The notes: generated by a model not told the origin, from the sequence alone. A stretch of 5,079 nt of DNA from Deltaproteobacteria bacterium (GCA_021817645.1 JAKAGH010000245.1:1-5079), one strand, 5' to 3'. Counted from the stretch's first letter, positions 1 to 4,897 are shown. Program-made: numbers and translations.

Positions 1-252
1 TTGGGAAGCATCCACTAACTGGGGTTTGCTGTTCTTGTAAACTACCTGGCCATGGATCGTGTTGAACAGGGGCAGGAGGGAAAAGACCGAAAAATCCCGG
101 TCATAACAGTGCATTCCCAGATCGTTGAAAGCGAATACCTGGTAGGAATCGTCGGTGTTAGTGCGGGCCCGGGCCGTCGGCGCCTGGCCGTTGACGCCCA
201 AAATGCCGACGCAGACTGCTACCACCCATAACCATCCAAATCTGCGAATCAT
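1..252 (-). CDS. Secreted NDLGMHC-motif protein of unknown function, partial (N-terminal 84 residues)
   Basis: The frame is open from an ATG at 252 (minus strand) to the window edge, so the C-terminal part is missing. A G-rich ribosome binding site (AGGGGGG, 257-263) lies four bases upstream of the start. The N-terminus is a clear Sec signal peptide: MIRR, then a hydrophobic stretch (about residues 7-20), then an ARA site with probable cleavage after Ala29. Cys14 lies within the hydrophobic core but has no lipobox. The mature part begins near residue 30 and carries FNDLGMHCYDRDFSVF (42-57) followed by LLPLFNT. From memory, similar NDLGMHC...SVF...LPPFNT segments occur in exported proteins of Geobacter- and Desulfo-type bacteria with no assigned function. 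No haem motif is visible in this portion. The gene is divergent from the sulfur operon and need not be functionally linked to it. The coding call is firm; the function is unknown. Confidence 0.82.
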   Translation of the reverse strand, partial: MIRRFGWLWVVAVCVGILGVNGQAPTARARTNTDDSYQVFAFNDLGMHCYDRDFSVFSLLPLFNTIHGQVVYKNSKPQLVDASQ

Positions 253-298
253 ATTTCCCCCCTGGATAATCTGCCCTTAATTTTGTATAAGCAATTAA

Positions 299-328
299 AT
301 TATCAGGATAAATTGCCAATATAGTTAA
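299..328 (-). promoter_or_regulatory. Weak candidate promoter for the minus-strand secreted-protein gene
   Basis: Read on the minus strand, TTAACT (plus 323-328) and GATAAT (plus 299-304) are separated by 18 bases and lie about 50-75 bases upstream of the start codon at 252. Both hexamers are only partial matches to the sigma70 consensus. The region is very AT-rich, so chance matches are likely. Confidence 0.28.
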
Positions 329-360
329 GATAAAAGGTAAAAGTTTTTGGAGCGTTAGAA

Positions 361-402
361 ACCTAGCCAAAGTACTTAATTCTCTCTAGGTAAAAGTACC
401 TA
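361..402. repeat. Short repeat cluster: two AAAGTACYTA copies and an ACCTAG/CTAGGT inverted repeat
   Basis: AAAGTACTTA (369-378) recurs as AAAGTACCTA (393-402), offset by 24 bases. ACCTAG (361-366) is the reverse complement of CTAGGT (386-391). TAGGTA-AAAG-TACCTA (387-402) is itself a palindrome with 6-base arms. The cluster sits between two divergent transcription units and could be a protein-binding site, but no known operator was recognised. Confidence 0.4.
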
Positions 403-442
403 TTAGACCCGGATGCATGGAGGCGGCGCTGGTTTCAATCGG

Positions 443-532
443 GGCTGGCGGCAGGGCTCGGTTAGAGCCAGCCAACCGCTGATACTGGCAGTTCTCCTGC
501 CTGTGCCAGGAGTATTCCCTGCCCCAGGCGGG
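443..532 (+). ncRNA. Possible structured RNA or folded GC-rich element upstream of the operon promoter
   Basis: CTGG (445-448) plus GGCAGGG (450-456) can pair with CCCTGCC (517-523) plus CCAG (524-527), giving 11 base pairs with a single bulged base at 449. Inside this closing stem, CGGTT (459-463) pairs with AACCG (474-478). ATAC-TGGCA (482-490) pairs with TGCCA-GGA-GTAT (504-515) with a three-base bulge. The result resembles a three-way junction. A T-run follows at 547-552. Alternative pairings exist (443-449 with 467-473). No known RNA family was recognised, and the strong operon promoter lies downstream, so transcription of this block is uncertain. Confidence 0.28.
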
Positions 533-578
533 ACCAACCTCTAATCTTTTTTCCGCTAAATTTTTTCAGAAATTTGGG

Positions 579-607
579 TTGACAGAGGGCTAAGAGGTCA
601 TTATACT
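579..607 (+). promoter_or_regulatory. Strong sigma70-type promoter of the six-gene operon
   Basis: TTGACA (579-584) matches the -35 consensus perfectly. After a 17-base spacer, TATACT (602-607) matches five of six -10 positions. Predicted transcription start is around 613-615, giving a leader of about 50 bases before the first start codon at 666. It is the only convincing promoter upstream of the operon, and no internal gap is long enough for another obvious one. Confidence 0.8.
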
Positions 608-636
608 ATACTAAAATATTATAGATCATAGTAGTA
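604..636. promoter_or_regulatory. Candidate operator dyad overlapping the -10 box and transcription start
   Basis: TACTA (604-608) and TAGTA (632-636) are inverted about a centre at 620, with further symmetric bases inside (612/628, 614/626 and TAT 617-619 with ATA 621-623). A second smaller dyad, CTATA (606-610) with TATAG (620-624), overlaps it. The position over the -10 box and start point suits a repressor. The operon's own Rrf2-family regulator is the natural candidate to bind here, but the sequence does not clearly match the textbook IscR consensus and AT-rich DNA gives dyads by chance. Confidence 0.38.
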
Positions 637-665
637 ATTATCTCGGCTGGGCCGGGAGGCAAAAT

Positions 666-920
666 ATGCGGTTTTTAAAGGAATGCAAAGCGGACGCCAC
701 CGCAGATCTGGTTTACCGGGTGTGCCCCATGCACTTGCTGGAACCCCGGGAGCTGATTAAAGACCTGAAGCAGGGCCAGGTATTGGAAATCCTCACCGAT
801 TACGACGGGGCCCTGGAAGATATCCCCGCCTGGTGCGCCAAGAACGGTCAAGAGTTCCTGGGCGTCGGGGAAGATGAAGAAGAGGATTTCTATAAACTTT
901 ATATTCGCAAGTTGCACTGA
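666..920 (+). CDS. TusA/SirA-family sulfur carrier protein
   Basis: This is an 84-residue protein with the size and layout of the TusA family, small cytoplasmic carriers that pass persulfide sulfur from a single cysteine. The signature cysteine is Cys20 in VCPMHLLEP. The family's usual CPxP reads CPMH here, with a proline later at 27, so it belongs to a variant subgroup. The following helix (residues 24-35), the strand VLEILTD (39-45) and the DIPAWCAKNGQEFLGV segment (52-67) match the family's second half. Cys7 and Cys57 are additional cysteines. The ATG is preceded by GGGAGG (654-659) at a good distance. It is the first gene of the operon, nine bases before the IscS-like gene, which suggests sulfur transfer to or from that protein (inference). 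Similar carriers elsewhere serve tRNA thiolation or sulfur oxidation, so the exact partner is not proven. Confidence 0.8.
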   Translation: MRFLKECKADATADLVYRVCPMHLLEPRELIKDLKQGQVLEILTDYDGALEDIPAWCAKNGQEFLGVGEDEEEDFYKLYIRKLH

Positions 921-929
921 GGAACGGCA

Positions 930-2117
930 ATGAAGCGCGTATATCTGGATCATGCCGCGGCCACGCCGGTGCGCCGGGAAGTTTTGGAGGCCATGCTGCC
1001 GTATTTCTCCGAGTTCTATGGCAACCCGGCCGCGGTTTATGACTTGGGCGCGGAGATCAAAGAGGTGTTGGAAGAGCAGAGGACCCAGGTGGCCCGGCTC
1101 ATCGGCGCCCGCAGAGAAGAGATAGTCTTCACCTCCTCCGGCGCGGAGGCCAACAATCTAGCCATTAAAGGCGCGGCCCTGGCCAATCAGAAGAAAGGCC
1201 GGCACCTCATCGTTTCGGCCATCGAGCACCATTCGGTGCTCAATGCCGCCAGATACCTGGAAAAGTTCCACGATTTCGAGGTGACCTTTTTGCCGGTGGA
1301 TCAGTACGGCCTAGTTGATCCGCAACGGTTACAGAAATTCCTCACTCCGGCCACGGTCCTGGTCTCCATCCAACACGGCAGCAATGAGATCGGCACTATC
1401 CAGAACCTGGCCGAGTTGGCCGTGGTCTGCCGGACCCAGGGCGTCCTCTTCCACACCGACGCCGTGGCCACGGTGGGACAAGTCCCGGTGGAGGTGCAAA
1501 CTCTACCGGTGGACCTTCTGAGTCTGTCCGGCCCCGCGCTGGGGGCTCCCAAAGGCGTGGGCGCTTTATATTTTCGGGATAAATTGCGGCTGGTGCCCCA
1601 GATTCATGGCGGCATCCAGGAAAACGGTCGGCGGGGCGGCACTGAGAACGTGCCCGCCATTGTCGGCCTGGGCCAGGCTGCGGCCCTGGTCCAGGGAGAA
1701 CTGGACGCCAAGGCCCGGCATCTCTCCAGGCTGCGGGACCTTCTGGTGGCTGGTCTCCAAGAGCGCGTGCCCCAGGTCCTTTATACCGGCCACCCGGTGC
1801 AACGGCTTCCGGGACACGCCAGTTTTTGCGTGGAGGGTATCGAAGGCGAGGCCTTGCTCTTCATGTTGAGCCGCCAGGGGATTTACGCCAACACGGGTTC
1901 CGCCTGCGCCTCCAAGGCCCTGAAGACTTCGCCGGTGCTGACCGCTCTGGGCATCGCCCCGGACGTGGCCCAGGGCTCCGTGGTTTTTACTTTGAGCCAA
2001 GACAACCAGGAAGATGACGTGCACTATCTCCTGGAGCAACTTCCCCCCGCGGTTGAGCGGCTGCGTTCCTTTTCGCCGGTATGGCGGAAAAAAATGGCCG
2101 CAGTTGCAGGGGCATAA
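930..2117 (+). CDS. iscS: IscS/NifS-like cysteine desulfurase homologue lacking the PLP-binding lysine
   Basis: At 395 residues, this is a full-length fold-type I aminotransferase-like protein of the NifS/IscS family, which normally uses PLP to pull sulfur from cysteine and hand it to IscU. Family landmarks are present: YLDHAAATP (5-13), SSGAEANNLAIKG (69-81), IEHHSVLN with His100, NEIGTIQ, HTDAV with Asp177, RRGGTENVP, and the persulfide loop GSACAS with Cys326. The motif that should read SGHK is SGPA (200-203): Pro202 replaces His and Ala203 replaces the Schiff-base lysine. The usual PLP-contacting Thr is Ala72 and the usual Gln is Ala180. The frame is intact on both sides, so these are substitutions, not a frameshift. 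Normal cysteine desulfuration is not expected; a PLP-independent persulfide carrier or assembly partner is inferred. The start has GAGGAA (919-924) overlapping the upstream stop. Family assignment is near certain; the altered activity is a prediction. Confidence 0.93.
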   Translation: MKRVYLDHAAATPVRREVLEAMLPYFSEFYGNPAAVYDLGAEIKEVLEEQRTQVARLIGARREEIVFTSSGAEANNLAIKGAALANQKKGRHLIVSAIEHHSVLNAARYLEKFHDFEVTFLPVDQYGLVDPQRLQKFLTPATVLVSIQHGSNEIGTIQNLAELAVVCRTQGVLFHTDAVATVGQVPVEVQTLPVDLLSLSGPALGAPKGVGALYFRDKLRLVPQIHGGIQENGRRGGTENVPAIVGLGQAAALVQGELDAKARHLSRLRDLLVAGLQERVPQVLYTGHPVQRLPGHASFCVEGIEGEALLFMLSRQGIYANTGSACASKALKTSPVLTALGIAPDVAQGSVVFTLSQDNQEDDVHYLLEQLPPAVERLRSFSPVWRKKMAAVAGA

Positions 2118-2128
2118 CGAGGAGAAAG

Positions 2129-2548
2129 ATGAAACTTTCCACCAGAAGCAGATACGGCACCCGGCTGATGCTGGACATGGCCGAGAATTATAATAACGGA
2201 CCGATTCACCTGATGAAGATCGCCCAGCGCCAGGGTATCTCCGTGAAATACCTGGAGCAGATCATCATTCCCCTGAAAAAGGCCCTGTATGTGAAAAGTG
2301 TGCGGGGTCCGAAAGGCGGCCATATCTTGGCCAAGCCCCCGGAGGAGATCACCGTGGGCGAGATCGTGGCCCTGCTGGAAGACGGCGTCAGCCTGGTGGA
2401 GTGCTCCTATAATGAAGCCGTGTGCGGGCGCGCCGACATCTGCCCCACCCGTCATCTCTGGCGGGAGGCGGCTCAGGCGATGTTTGCCAAACTGAATTCC
2501 ATCACCTTGGCCGATCTTTTGAACGGGACCAAGATTGACAACGAGTAA
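2129..2548 (+). CDS. Rrf2-family (IscR-like) transcriptional regulator
   Basis: This 139-residue protein has a winged-helix DNA-binding domain: MKLSTRSRYGTRLMLDMA at the N-terminus, a recognition region around residues 29-47 (KIAQRQGISVKYLEQII), and the Rrf2 wing VRGPKGGHILAKP (58-70). Three cysteines follow, Cys92, Cys99 and Cys105 (spacing X6 and X5), in the place where IscR binds a [2Fe-2S] cluster (X5 and X5), then TRHLW. It probably senses Fe-S status and controls its own operon, as IscR does (inference). GAGGAG (2119-2124) sits four bases before this ATG. An in-frame ATG at 2081 would add 16 residues overlapping the desulfurase gene and lacks family support. The gene begins 11 bases after the iscS-like stop and ends 12 bases before iscU, the classic Isc order of regulator, desulfurase and scaffold with the first two exchanged. 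Confidence 0.92.
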   Translation: MKLSTRSRYGTRLMLDMAENYNNGPIHLMKIAQRQGISVKYLEQIIIPLKKALYVKSVRGPKGGHILAKPPEEITVGEIVALLEDGVSLVECSYNEAVCGRADICPTRHLWREAAQAMFAKLNSITLADLLNGTKIDNE

Positions 2549-2560
2549 GGAGTTGCCACT

Positions 2561-2956
2561 ATGTATAGCGATACCGTCATGGATCATTTTGCCAATCCCA
2601 GGAACACCGGGGTCATCGACGACGCTGACGGCGTCGGCGAAGTAGGCAACCCCGTGTGCGGGGACATGATGACCTTTTATATCAAGGTCGAGGATGAACG
2701 CCTGGTGGACGTGAAGTTCCAAACCTTCGGGTGCGTGGCCGCCATTGCCGTTTCCAGTATCGTCAGCGAGATGGCAAAAGGCCGCAAGCTGGAAGAAGCG
2801 AAGCAGATCACCAACAAGGTGGTGGCCGAAACCTTGGGGGGCCTGCCCCAGAATAAGATGCACTGCTCCAATCTGGGCGCGGAAGCCCTGGCCCTGGCCA
2901 TCAAGAATTATCGGGAGAAGCGCCACCAAGATCCCCGGGACGCGCACGCAGCCTGA
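2561..2956 (+). CDS. iscU: Fe-S cluster assembly scaffold protein IscU/NifU N-terminal type
   Basis: This 131-residue cytoplasmic scaffold builds [2Fe-2S]/[4Fe-4S] clusters from iron and sulfur and passes them to apoproteins. It begins MYSDTVMDHFANPRNTG, the standard family start. All ligand positions are intact: Cys33 and Asp35 in VGNPVCGDMM, Cys58 in FGCVAAIAVSS, and His101-Cys102 in NKMHCSNLGAEAL. The usual LPPVK chaperone-recognition segment is GLPQNK here, as in many NifU-type proteins. Length equals that of stand-alone IscU; there is no C-terminal NifU extension. AAGGAG (2547-2552) lies eight bases upstream, overlapping the regulator's stop. Intact scaffold ligands next to a PLP-lysine-less desulfurase homologue imply that cluster assembly still happens, with sulfur from another route (inference). 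Confidence 0.95.
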   Translation: MYSDTVMDHFANPRNTGVIDDADGVGEVGNPVCGDMMTFYIKVEDERLVDVKFQTFGCVAAIAVSSIVSEMAKGRKLEEAKQITNKVVAETLGGLPQNKMHCSNLGAEALALAIKNYREKRHQDPRDAHAA

Positions 2957-2978
2957 CTCAAGGAGGCAATGCCGGAAC

Positions 2979-3578
2979 ATGAGCCGCACCCAACCCCAAG
3001 AAGAAGAGACCGATGTCCCCATGCAGACCATCATGCCTGGGGAGCGGAACCGGGTCCTGCTGGCCGAAGTCAAGAAGCGGAGCGGCACCGATTTCAACCG
3101 TTGTTTCCAGTGCCGGGCCTGCGGTAATGGCTGTCCCTTTGTCCAGGCCATGGACTATCCGCCGAACGCGGTCCTGCGCCTGCTGCAATACGGCCTGGAC
3201 CGGGAGGTCCTGGAGTGCAAAACCATCTGGGTCTGCGCCGGCTGCCATACCTGCTCCAGCCAGTGTCCCATGGCCATCGACCTCGCCGGGGTGATGGACA
3301 TTTTGCGGCTGATAGCCGTGGAGCGGGGCGCGGCTATTGCCAAACCCAACATCCTGGACTTTCATGAAGAGGTCCTGAGTTCCCTGAAGCGCTATGGCCG
3401 GGCCCACAAACTGGGAATCATGTGGCACTATAAACTGAAGACCCGGAACTGGTTTAGCGACATGGACACCGGGCTCAAAATGCTGGTCAAACGCAAACTG
3501 GAGCTGCTGCCGTCCCGGGTCAAGGCCATCGAGGAGATTACCGATCTCTTTAAATGCTACCGGAGAGAATCAGGATGA
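2979..3578 (+). CDS. hdrC: HdrC-like protein with two [4Fe-4S] clusters
   Basis: This 199-residue soluble iron-sulfur protein resembles subunit C of heterodisulfide reductase, which carries electrons to HdrB. Two complete cluster motifs are visible: Cys42-x2-Cys45-x2-Cys48-x3-Cys52-Pro and Cys86-x2-Cys89-x2-Cys92-x3-Cys96-Pro. A helical, basic C-terminal region without membrane segments follows (about 115-199), typical of HdrC. AAGGAGG (2960-2966) lies 12 bases before the chosen ATG, slightly long. An in-frame ATG at 3021 (Met15) is an alternative without a clear ribosome binding site. An ATG at 2969 is closer to the Shine-Dalgarno but out of frame. The stop overlaps the start of the HdrB-like gene (ATGA), indicating translational coupling. 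No HdrA (flavin subunit) is encoded here, so the electron source is unknown. Confidence 0.85.
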   Translation: MSRTQPQEEETDVPMQTIMPGERNRVLLAEVKKRSGTDFNRCFQCRACGNGCPFVQAMDYPPNAVLRLLQYGLDREVLECKTIWVCAGCHTCSSQCPMAIDLAGVMDILRLIAVERGAAIAKPNILDFHEEVLSSLKRYGRAHKLGIMWHYKLKTRNWFSDMDTGLKMLVKRKLELLPSRVKAIEEITDLFKCYRRESG

Positions 3579-4432
3579 GCAATTTCGAGCAGCTTGATTT
3601 TTCTTATTTTCCCGGCTGTTCCCTGGCCACCACCGCCGCGGAAAGCAATGCCTCCTTGATGAAGGCCGCCCGGGTTTTGGGCTTTAACCTCATCGAACTG
3701 GAGGACTGGAATTGCTGCGGCTCCTCTTCGGCCCAGACCCTGTGCAAGGATCTGGCCCTGGGCCTGGCTGCCCGGAACCTGTCCCTGGCCCCCAAAGGAA
3801 GGCCCCTGGTGGCCATGTGTCCCCGCTGTCTCCTTTATCTGCGCCGGGCCCAGGCCCGCCTCCGGCAAGACCCGGAGACCCGCCGGGAGTTGGAAGAGCG
3901 GTGGCAGAGGCCCATTCCCCTGGACCTGGAAATCATCCACTTCCTGGAGGTGCTGTCCCGCTTTGGCCTGGACCGCCTGCAGCAGAGCGTCAAGCGGAGC
4001 CTGAAAGGCCTCCGGTTTGTGCCGTATTACGGCTGCACCATCTTTCGGCCCCCGGACCTGGACCGGGAGAAGCAGTACCAGGGCGAGATGGAAAATATTC
4101 TCGCCGCTCTAGGTGCGGAGCCCATTATCGGGGCCTATACCCACCGCTGCTGCGGTTCATTTCTCTCCGCCACGGACCCGGAGTTGGTCACCCCCCTGGT
4201 CAATGAGATCATTGACAGCGCGGTAGCGGCCCAGGCTCATTGCCTGGTCACGGCCTGCGCCATGTGCCAGCTCAACCTGGAGATCCGCGGCACTTCCAGG
4301 GTCAAATTGCCGATTTTTCATTTTTCCGAGGTCCTGGCCCTGGCCTTGGGGGCCGAGGATTACGAGGCCTGGTTCATCCGCCACCTGGTGGACCCCCGGC
4401 CCCTGCTGCAAGGCCTGGCCCTGGTGGCGTAG
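3575..4432 (+). CDS. hdrB: HdrB-like CCG-domain protein (heterodisulfide reductase subunit B family)
   Basis: This 285-residue protein has two complete cysteine-rich CCG domains, the signature of HdrB, which reduces disulfides at non-cubane [4Fe-4S] clusters. Domain one is Cys15-x31-Cys47-Cys48-Gly with Cys82-x2-Cys85. Domain two is Cys154-x37-Cys192-Cys193-Gly with Cys228-x2-Cys231. All expected ligands are present, so it should be catalytically competent. The start at 3575 forms an ATGA overlap with the hdrC stop and has GGAG (3562-3565) nine bases upstream. An earlier in-frame ATG at 3554 would overlap hdrC by 25 bases and is less likely. It is the last operon gene. HdrB-like proteins outside methanogens act on various thiol or disulfide substrates, so the substrate cannot be named. 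A link to sulfur delivery for Fe-S assembly is inferred from context. Confidence 0.88.
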   Translation: MSNFEQLDFSYFPGCSLATTAAESNASLMKAARVLGFNLIELEDWNCCGSSSAQTLCKDLALGLAARNLSLAPKGRPLVAMCPRCLLYLRRAQARLRQDPETRRELEERWQRPIPLDLEIIHFLEVLSRFGLDRLQQSVKRSLKGLRFVPYYGCTIFRPPDLDREKQYQGEMENILAALGAEPIIGAYTHRCCGSFLSATDPELVTPLVNEIIDSAVAAQAHCLVTACAMCQLNLEIRGTSRVKLPIFHFSEVLALALGAEDYEAWFIRHLVDPRPLLQGLALVA

Positions 4433-4443
4433 GGAGTGGGCAT

Positions 4444-4464
4444 TGAGCGGTGAGCAGTGAGCAG
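4444..4464 (+). repeat. Three tandem 7-base repeats (TGAGCRG)
   Basis: TGAGCGG, TGAGCAG and TGAGCAG are in direct tandem, starting 12 bases after the hdrB stop. A fourth, degenerate unit would begin TTAAGG. This looks like a small slippage-type microrepeat. Confidence 0.8.
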
Positions 4465-4473
4465 TTAAGGACC

Positions 4474-4494
4474 AAACCCGGCGGTTTCGTTTTT
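4474..4494 (+). terminator. Weak candidate rho-independent terminator of the operon
   Basis: AAACC (4474-4478) and GGTTT (4483-4487) form a 5-base-pair stem around a CGGC loop, followed two bases later by five T residues (4490-4494). The position, about 40 bases after the last stop, is right, but the stem is short. Confidence 0.42.
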
Positions 4495-4541
4495 CAGGTG
4501 CCAAAAATTTCTCATCGGTGGCCCAGGCTTTCCAGCCGCGA

Positions 4542-4565
4542 GGCGGGCGAGGACGCCCGCCCTAC
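4542..4565 (-). repeat. GC-rich palindromic repeat, copy A (inverted)
   Basis: GGCGGGCG (4542-4549) and CGCCCGCC (4554-4561) form an 8-base-pair stem with an AGGA loop, followed by CTAC. Read on the minus strand this element closely matches the plus-strand block at 4632-4655: both run GTAGG, GGGCGTC, TCGCCCGCC with small insertions. Confidence 0.65.
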
Positions 4566-4631
4566 GTCGACCTGTCGTTCTGAACAGTTCGTCATGGGCC
4601 GTTGGCTCACCCGCAAAATATGAAAAATATC

Positions 4632-4655
4632 GTAGGCTGGGCGTCTCGCCCGCCC
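4632..4655 (+). repeat. GC-rich repeat, copy B (opposite orientation to copy A)
   Basis: It begins GTAGGCTGGGCGTC and continues TCGCCCGCCC, matching the reverse complement of 4542-4565 apart from one or two single-base insertions. The pair in opposite orientation resembles a dispersed REP-type family. Confidence 0.6.
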
Positions 4656-4683
4656 GTTCTTAGCGCAGGCGAGACGCCTGCGC
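4640..4683. repeat. Two overlapping, mutually exclusive hairpins
   Basis: GGCGTCTCGCC (4640-4650) pairs perfectly with GGCGAGACGCC (4668-4678), an 11-base-pair stem with a 17-base loop. GCGCAGGCG (4663-4671) pairs perfectly with CGCCTGCGC (4675-4683), a 9-base-pair stem with a 3-base loop. They share bases 4668-4678, so only one can form at a time. No T-run follows, so neither is an intrinsic terminator. Confidence 0.65.
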
Positions 4684-4897
4684 CACCAAGAAATCTTTAT
4701 CAAGGCAGAGCAGAGCTTCATTGCGGATTTCGATTTGCCTCTCTCATGCCTATAAAATATTGCCCAAGCTTCAGCCCTTCCCAAATCCCTCCTCCCATCA
4801 ACCGGCCCGGAAACTGGAAAATTTAGGCAATTGCAGATAGAATAAGCATAATGCCATCAGAACACTGATACTTAAGAAAACGACAATTTCTTGCAGA

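Larger units (their letters stand above)
253..665. other. Divergent intergenic region between the secreted-protein gene and the sulfur/Fe-S operon
   Basis: This gene-free stretch of 413 bases has three zones. Positions 253-410 are AT-rich and include short palindromes and a repeated AAAGTACYTA element. Positions about 415-535 are GC-rich with several complementary segments able to fold. Positions 536-665 turn AT-rich again and carry the operon promoter and leader. A short minus-strand open frame at 158-370 overlaps the signal-peptide gene and is not credible. No tRNA or known riboswitch was recognised. Confidence 0.8.

Noticed and set aside
1530..1553. A compensated frameshift explaining the missing lysine in the IscS-like protein
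   Set aside because: Residues on both sides align with the family without gaps, and codons at the two changed positions are simple substitutions, so no frameshift is needed.
1566..2039. 157-codon minus-strand open frame inside the iscS-like gene
   Set aside because: It is fully antisense to a conserved coding region and lacks a ribosome binding site or family match.
2081..2128. Upstream in-frame start for the Rrf2 regulator
   Set aside because: It would add 16 residues unlike the family and overlap the iscS-like gene by 37 bases. The ATG at 2129 has a good ribosome binding site and the typical MKLSTRSRYG start.
2745..2978. N-terminal extension of the HdrC-like frame through iscU
   Set aside because: The extension is out of frame with iscU, has non-family composition, and a Shine-Dalgarno precedes the ATG at 2979.
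2024..3151. 375-codon minus-strand open frame opposite the regulator, iscU and hdrC starts
   Set aside because: It lies antisense to three well-supported genes, has no recognisable family features, and long antisense frames are common in GC-rich DNA.
3554..3574. Upstream in-frame start for the HdrB-like gene
   Set aside because: It gives a seven-residue extension with no suitable ribosome binding site. The ATGA overlap at 3575-3578 is the usual coupled start.
4512..4826. Two opposing open frames (90 and 74 codons) in the downstream region
   Set aside because: They are translations of palindromic repeats with no ribosome binding site and no family resemblance.
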